The notes below the pieces were generated by a model. It was given only the letters and a program-made list of their open reading frames with translations. It ran no database searches and was not told where the DNA came from. From Paraplanobispora siamensis (GTDB lineage Bacteria > Actinomycetota > Actinomycetes > Streptosporangiales > Streptosporangiaceae), in contig NZ_BOOJ01000036.1 of the NCBI RefSeq assembly GCF_016863175.1, forward strand, positions 62,001 to 126,000: 64,000 bases of DNA, given 5' to 3'. The position numbers and the translations under genes were made by a program. The number at the start of each line of letters is the position of its first letter. Positions within the stretch are counted from its first letter, which is position 1. Below, piece after piece: positions 59,818-64,000 of this stretch.

Positions 59818-60308
59818 CCACCCCGCCGCAGGGCCCGCAGAACCCGCAGGAGCCTCAGGAGCCGCAGGATCCCAGGGAACCGCAGGCTCCCCGCGATCAC
59901 CACGGCTGGGGGACCCGCTGGCCGCCGCAGGGTCCGGGGGGTCCGCCGCAGGGTCCGGGGGGTCCGCCGCAGGGGCCGGGAGGCCCGCCTCCACACGGGG
60001 CGCCGCCCCCGTCGCACCCGGTCAGGTCCGCGGGGGCGACCGTCGGGGCGGCGTTCGGCGGCGTCTTCGGCTTCATGGCGATCAACCTGGTGATCGGGCT
60101 GATCGCGCTCAGGATCGCCTCCGGGACCGCCTTCGCGGTGGCCGCCGTGCTCCTCGCGCTGATCGCCTTCGGCGGCGGGTTCCTGCTGATCAGGACGGGC
60201 AGACCCGCCGGGAACGGGCTGGGCATCGGGCTGATGATCGGCTGGGCGCTGGTCTCGATCATCTCGGCCGGGTTCTGCACCGGCCTCAACCCGGAGATGT
60301 ACCGGTGA
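59814..60308 (+). CDS. Pro/Gln-rich small membrane protein
   Basis: 164-aa protein. Residues 1-70 are disordered and repetitive (QEPQEPQDP and several PPQGPGG units); residues about 73-160 hold three membrane helices (GVFGFMAINLVIGLIAL, FAVAAVLLALIAFGGGFLLI, GIGLMIGWALVSIISAGF). No known family. It is the middle gene of a three-gene operon with 4-bp overlaps at both ends, so it probably scaffolds or recruits the flanking lipid enzymes. Confidence 0.75.
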   Translation: MTTPPQGPQNPQEPQEPQDPREPQAPRDHHGWGTRWPPQGPGGPPQGPGGPPQGPGGPPPHGAPPPSHPVRSAGATVGAAFGGVFGFMAINLVIGLIALRIASGTAFAVAAVLLALIAFGGGFLLIRTGRPAGNGLGIGLMIGWALVSIISAGFCTGLNPEMYR

Positions 60309-61972
60309 CGGGGATGCCCCTGCGGGGCGACCGCATCCTGCGTTACGTCAACGCCTTCTGCCCGCGCTGCCACGACGCCGACCCCGAGCGCCCGCTGCAC
60401 GACGTGCCGCGCCTGACGGGCTATCTCGCCGAGCGCGACGGCCGCGTCCATCTGGAGCGCGGGTGCCGGGTCCACGGCCTGGTCCGCACGCTGTACGACG
60501 AGGACCCGGAGATCCTCGCCTACCTGGAGGAGTGGACCGCCCCCACCAAGGCCCACGTCCCCGACACGCCGGGGAACTTCGACCCCGTCCCGCAGGCCTA
60601 CCTGCGCGGCCTCCCCGAGACGCAGACCCAGCACACCTGCATCCTGCTGGAGGACATCGCCGAGACCTGCAACCTGCGCTGCCCCACCTGCTTCGCGGGC
60701 TCCTCGCCCGACCTGCGCGGGGTCGTCCCGGTCGCCGACGTGCTGGCGAACGTCGACCAGCGCCTGGCCAGGGAGAACGGCCGTCTGGACGTGCTCATGC
60801 TGAGCGGCGGCGAGCCCACCCTCCACCCGGACCTGGGCCCGCTGCTGGAGGAACTGGTCACCCGGCCGATCACCCGCATCCTGGTCAACACCAACGGGCT
60901 CCTGATCGCCCGCGACGACGCCCTGCTCAGCCTGCTGGCCGGGCACCGCGACCGGGTCGAGGTCTACCTGCAGTACGACGGCACCTCCGCCGAGGCCTCG
61001 CGCCACCACCGGGGAGGGGACCTGCGCGCCCTCAAGGCGCAGGCCGTACGGCGGCTGTCGGAGCGGGAGATCTTCACGACCCTCGTCATGACGGCCGCGC
61101 TCGGCGTCAACGACACGGAGATCGGCGACGTCGTGCGGCTCGCGCTCGACACGCCGTACGTGGGCGGGGTGTCCCTGCAGCCGCAGTTCGGCTCGGGGCG
61201 GTCCGGGGCGATCGACCCGATGGACCGGCTGACCCACACCGGCGTGCTCAGGCGCCTGGGCCCGCAGACCGGCGGGCTCGTCACCTGGCGCGACCTCACC
61301 GCGCTGCCGTGCTCGCACCCGCACTGCTGCTCCGTCGGCTACATGATCCGCGACGACTCCGGCCGGTGGCGGTCGCTGACCGCGCTGATGGGACACGACC
61401 GGCTCAAGGAGAACCTCGGCCTCGTCTCCAACCGGATCGCCGACACCGAGATCCCGCGCGAGCTGCGCCTGGCCGTACAGGAGTCGCTGCTCGGGCTGCT
61501 GTCGGAGCAGTCGTCGCTGTCGCACCCGCAGATCGGCGACGTGTGGCGGACCGTCTCGCAGAACTGCGACCTGGGCGTCTCCACGTTGCTGGCGGTGGCG
61601 TCCTCGGCGTTGCCCGGACGCCGGCGCCGGATCCGCCGGATGCTCGGCGAGCGGGTGGTCCGCATCACGGTGAAGCCGTTCATGGACATGTCGACGATGC
61701 TGGAGGAGCGGCTCGTGCAGTGCTGCGTCCACGTGGGCACCCGCTCGGACCAGGACCAGTGCGCCCCGTTCTGCGCGGTGCAGGCCTGGCCGGCGCTGTC
61801 GCGCCAGCGGCTGTCCTCGGTGGCCTCCTCCGCCGTCTCCGCCGAATCGGCCGTCTCAGCCGAGCCTGCCCTCTCCACCGAGCCTGCCCTCTCCACCGAG
61901 TCGACCCTCTCAGCCGAAGGAGCCGCCCTCTCCGGCGGAGGCGTACGGCTCCCGCTTCTCGATCTTTCTTGA
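60305..61972 (+). CDS. Radical SAM enzyme of the COG1964/Tes-like group
   Basis: 555-aa protein. N-terminal zinc- or rubredoxin-like pair FCPRCHDADPE (about 15-25) and Cys in LERGCRVHG; radical SAM core (about 105-330) with CNLRCPTCF at about 123-131 (C-x3-C-x2-C), the GGEPTLHPDL cofactor motif, and TNTNGLLI-type strand; a second cluster region PCSHPHCCSVGYM; and late Cys pairs (QCCVHVG, DQCAPFC). This set matches archaeal tetraether synthase relatives, which join unactivated lipid carbons. The last ~50 residues are an Ala/Ser/Glu repeat encoded by 18-bp units. The GTG overlaps the preceding stop (GTGA). Confidence 0.85.
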   Translation: MTGMPLRGDRILRYVNAFCPRCHDADPERPLHDVPRLTGYLAERDGRVHLERGCRVHGLVRTLYDEDPEILAYLEEWTAPTKAHVPDTPGNFDPVPQAYLRGLPETQTQHTCILLEDIAETCNLRCPTCFAGSSPDLRGVVPVADVLANVDQRLARENGRLDVLMLSGGEPTLHPDLGPLLEELVTRPITRILVNTNGLLIARDDALLSLLAGHRDRVEVYLQYDGTSAEASRHHRGGDLRALKAQAVRRLSEREIFTTLVMTAALGVNDTEIGDVVRLALDTPYVGGVSLQPQFGSGRSGAIDPMDRLTHTGVLRRLGPQTGGLVTWRDLTALPCSHPHCCSVGYMIRDDSGRWRSLTALMGHDRLKENLGLVSNRIADTEIPRELRLAVQESLLGLLSEQSSLSHPQIGDVWRTVSQNCDLGVSTLLAVASSALPGRRRRIRRMLGERVVRITVKPFMDMSTMLEERLVQCCVHVGTRSDQDQCAPFCAVQAWPALSRQRLSSVASSAVSAESAVSAEPALSTEPALSTESTLSAEGAALSGGGVRLPLLDLS

Positions 61973-62025
61973 CGGGCCGGGTGGGCGACCTTTAGCCGAG
62001 CTTTTCTTCGGAAAGTCTCGTCATT

Positions 62026-62068
62026 GTGTTCGATCCCGCGCTACAGTCGAAGGCATTGGATCGAACAC
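62026..62068. promoter_or_regulatory. 11-bp inverted repeat upstream of the ATPase
   Basis: GTGTTCGATCC (62026-62036) and GGATCGAACAC (62058-62068) are perfect inverse copies 21 bp apart, in the gap between the radical SAM and ATPase genes. They could be paired operator halves or a hairpin ending the upstream operon. Confidence 0.6.
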
Positions 62069-62240
62069 GGGTTCGGTCGGTGTCCGTCCAGGTGAGGGGT
62101 GTGCCATGGCGATGCCCGCGACCTCCCCGGCGCCTTGCGCGCCCGCCCCGCGCCGCCCCTCCCTGAGACGTGCGACACGCCATAACGCTTTCTACGGAAA
62201 TCTAGGACGGCCGCTATATCCCGTCATAAAGTCCGAGAGC

Positions 62241-63422
62241 GTGGACCCCGTGCGCAACCCCTATGCCCCCGGCGCGGGGCAGCGCCCCCCGGAGCTCGCC
62301 GGGCGTGACCGCGAGCTGCAGCAGTTCGAGGTCGTCCTGGAGCGGGTGGCCCGAGGCCGCCCCGAGCGCAGCATGGTCATCACCGGCCTGCGCGGCGTCG
62401 GCAAGACCGTCCTGCTCAACACCTTCAAGTCGATGGCCATGCAGCGGCTGTGGGGCACCGGCAAGATCGAGGCCCGGCCCGACCGGTCGATCCGCCGTCC
62501 GGTGGCCGCCGCCCTGCACATGGCCATCCGCGAGCTGTCCCCCCGGCACCGCGCGCCCGAGCGCATCGAGGAGTTCCTCGGCGTGCTGAAGGCCTTCGCG
62601 ATGCGCGACGCCTCCGCGGCCAAGGGCACCTCGCACTGGTCACCCGGGATCGACGTGCCCGCCGCGCGCGGCCGGGCCGACTCCGGCGACCTGGAGATCG
62701 ACCTCACCGAGCTGTTCGTCGACGCCGCCGCGGTCGCCACCGACCTGGGCGTCGGGATCGCCCTGTTCATCGACGAGATGCAGGACGTCCAGGTCGAGGA
62801 CGTCTCGGCGCTGTGCGCCGCCTGCCACGAGCTCTCCCAGAGCGGCGGCCCGCTGATCGTGGTCGGCGCCGGCCTGCCGCACCTGCCCAGCGTCCTGTCG
62901 GCCAGCAAGAGCTACTCCGAGCGGCTCTTCCGCTACGCCAGGATCGACCGGCTCGACCGCGAGGCGGCCGACCTGGCGCTCATCGCCCCGGCCCAGGGCG
63001 AGGGGGTCGAGTTCACCCAGGAGGCCCTCGACGCCCTCTATCAGGCGGCCGACGGCTACCCCTACTTCGTCCAGGCCTACGGCAAGGTCGCCTGGGACCT
63101 GGCGCTGCGCAGCCCGATCACCGCCGACGACGTCAAGGTCTCCGCCCCGGAGGCGGAGGAGGAGCTCGCGGTCGGCTTCTTCGGCAGCCGCTACGAGCGG
63201 GCCACCCCGGCCGAGCGCGACTACATGCACGCCATCGCCTCGATCGGCGACGAGCCGGTGGCCACGGCCGAGGTGGCCGAGATCCTCGGCCGCAAGCCGT
63301 CCAGCCTCTCCCCGGCCCGCGACAGCCTCATCAAGAAGGGGCTGATCTACAGTGCCGAGCGCGGGCTGATCGCGTTCACCGTCCCGCACTTCGGAAAGTT
63401 TCTCCGTTCCCAACCGATCTGA
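62241..63422 (+). CDS. AAA ATPase (archaeal-type, Orc1/Cdc6-like group)
   Basis: 393-aa P-loop ATPase. Walker A GLRGVGKTVLL (about 50-60), Walker B IALFIDEMQDVQ (about 173-184), sensor 1 IVVGAGLPHLP, and a C-terminal winged-helix segment (AEVAEILGRKPSSLSPARDS). Proteins of this type are widespread in actinomycetes, sometimes as parts of defence or mobile systems, but function is unknown. I place the start at GTG 62241 (VDPVRNPYAPGAGQRPPELA), since the preceding in-frame 45 codons look like leader sequence; a start at 62106 cannot be excluded. Confidence 0.75.
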   Translation: MDPVRNPYAPGAGQRPPELAGRDRELQQFEVVLERVARGRPERSMVITGLRGVGKTVLLNTFKSMAMQRLWGTGKIEARPDRSIRRPVAAALHMAIRELSPRHRAPERIEEFLGVLKAFAMRDASAAKGTSHWSPGIDVPAARGRADSGDLEIDLTELFVDAAAVATDLGVGIALFIDEMQDVQVEDVSALCAACHELSQSGGPLIVVGAGLPHLPSVLSASKSYSERLFRYARIDRLDREAADLALIAPAQGEGVEFTQEALDALYQAADGYPYFVQAYGKVAWDLALRSPITADDVKVSAPEAEEELAVGFFGSRYERATPAERDYMHAIASIGDEPVATAEVAEILGRKPSSLSPARDSLIKKGLIYSAERGLIAFTVPHFGKFLRSQPI

Positions 63423-63452
63423 ACGTATGTTCGATACAGTGAGGAACGGCTG

Positions 63453-63986
63453 CTAGCCCTCTATACGGCTCTCTAGTGGGGAAGCTAGAGAGCCGTATAG
63501 AGCTGAATTGTGCCGCGCCGCGTGGCGGGCACGGGTCAGCATCCGGCCGGATCGGGGCTGTGACCTGGCGGAGACCGGCTCCGGCCGGGAATGCCCCACC
63601 GTGACCGGCTCCACGGCGACCGGCCGTCCCTCGGCGTCGACCAGGGCCACCCGCACCGCCGGGCGCCTGCCGATCAGGTGCACCGCGAAGACGACCTCCA
63701 GCCGGTTCCCCTCGGGGCCGCGCCCCGGATAGGCGAAGAACCGCCAGCACAGCTCCCGCCAGGAGTCGACCGGGTCCGGGCTCGCCAGGAACCTCATGTG
63801 CGCCTGCCAGGCCGCGCTCGCGCGCAGTCGATTCAGGGCCGTCTCCGGGTCCATCCGGCGCTGCTCGCAGGGCACGCGATAGCGGATCCGGGCGGCGGCC
63901 TCCTCGATCTCCGGCGAGAGGGCGGCGACCAGCAGCAGCCCGCCGGCCATGGCCAGGCCCTCGATCCAGGAGATCCCGGCCAGCAC
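63453..63986 (-). CDS. Hypothetical protein with N-terminal membrane helix, probably partial
   Basis: 177 visible residues. One hydrophobic helix near the start (GLAMAGGLLLVAALSPEIEE) precedes a soluble domain (ETALNRLRASAAWQAHMRFL, SWRELCWRFFAYPGRGPEGN, VVFAVHLIGRRPAVRVALVD). The frame stays open to the window edge, so the real start may lie beyond 64000; GTG 63986 is the first visible candidate. The last dozen codons run through a perfect hairpin. I recognise no family. Confidence 0.55.
   Translation of the reverse strand: MLAGISWIEGLAMAGGLLLVAALSPEIEEAAARIRYRVPCEQRRMDPETALNRLRASAAWQAHMRFLASPDPVDSWRELCWRFFAYPGRGPEGNRLEVVFAVHLIGRRPAVRVALVDAEGRPVAVEPVTVGHSRPEPVSARSQPRSGRMLTRARHAARHNSALYGSLASPLESRIEG
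63459..63502. terminator. Perfect 18-bp stem between convergent genes
   Basis: CTCTATACGGCTCTCTAG pairs with CTAGAGAGCCGTATAGAG around the loop TGGGGAAG. It lies 36 bp after the ATPase stop and overlaps the last codons of the minus-strand gene. It is AT-richer than its surroundings. Confidence 0.8.
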
Positions 63987-64000
63987 CGACCAGCCCGGGG

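Noticed and set aside
63421-63432. GAACGTATGTTC, a match to the actinobacterial LexA SOS box
   Set aside because: It overlaps the ATPase stop codon between convergent genes, with no gene start on either side, so a promoter role is unlikely.

Overview
The window is very GC-rich DNA with short intergenic gaps, GTG starts, many 4-bp ATGA/GTGA gene overlaps and long antisense open frames, all typical of a filamentous actinomycete. Gene content (Bpa proteasome activator, fhaA-fhaB-pstP-rodA-pbpA cluster, BldG-like STAS proteins, SpoIIE phosphatase, LCP protein, DUF6461 and DUF6571 proteins) points to Streptosporangiales, perhaps Streptosporangium or a relative. The genus is an inference from protein style, not from a search.

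Layout. 1-5.1 kb: cell-wall and Ser/Thr-kinase signalling operon read leftwards (fhaA, fhaB, pstP, rodA, pbpA; pbpA runs off the edge), with tRNA-Leu(CAG) behind it. 5.8-8.3 kb: two CNNM/HlyC-type CBS membrane proteins. 8.6-11.4 kb: LCP ligase, GPP34 protein, DM13 protein. 11.5-14.7 kb: thiamine-related block (TenA, MarR, rhodanese, TPP riboswitch and CytX-like permease). 14.7-21.4 kb: Ogt, a PAS/GAF kinase, an anti-sigma-like ATPase, a two-component pair and a BldG-like STAS protein. 21.4-27.7 kb: envelope glycan block (GT2, MptB-like GT-C, an alkaline-phosphatase-like membrane protein, a GT87 mannosyltransferase). 27.8-31.6 kb: pheA, a propeller-like anchored protein, serS. 31.6-35.4 kb: three tandem copies of a membrane/Asp-box protein in different states of decay. 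35.5-40.4 kb: TetR/FAD-monooxygenase divergon with clear operators, cspA, a HAD phosphatase, bpa and a quinone reductase. 40.5-42.8 kb: a ParA/MinD ATPase with a long disordered repeat region, then tRNA-Ser(UGA).

43-50.7 kb looks accessory: AKR/HxlR divergon, a truncated DUF6461 gene, a DUF6571 protein with a lipoprotein and a WXG-like protein, an SDR lacking the usual Tyr/Lys, an MmyB-type regulator. 50.9-53.7 kb: SpoIIE phosphatase with STAS partner and a CadD-like transporter. 53.8-57.9 kb: an anchored NTF2-like protein behind an array of three GTTCC-N4-GGAAC palindromes, a Nudix-NYN fusion, and TerC facing a tiny membrane protein gene, each behind its own yybP-ykoY (Mn2+) riboswitch. 57.9-64 kb: M15 peptidase lipoprotein, then a tightly coupled three-gene operon (Lgt-like membrane enzyme, Pro-rich membrane protein, COG1964/Tes-like radical SAM enzyme), an AAA ATPase and a partial membrane protein.

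The most promising undescribed systems are the Lgt-like/radical SAM operon (59.0-62.0 kb), which I infer acts on membrane lipid, and the divergent manganese-riboswitch pair with its 34-residue membrane peptide (56.7-57.1 kb). At DNA level two things stand out: short tandem repeats that repeatedly include or abut stop codons, and a perfect 425-bp direct repeat inside the tandem paralogs.
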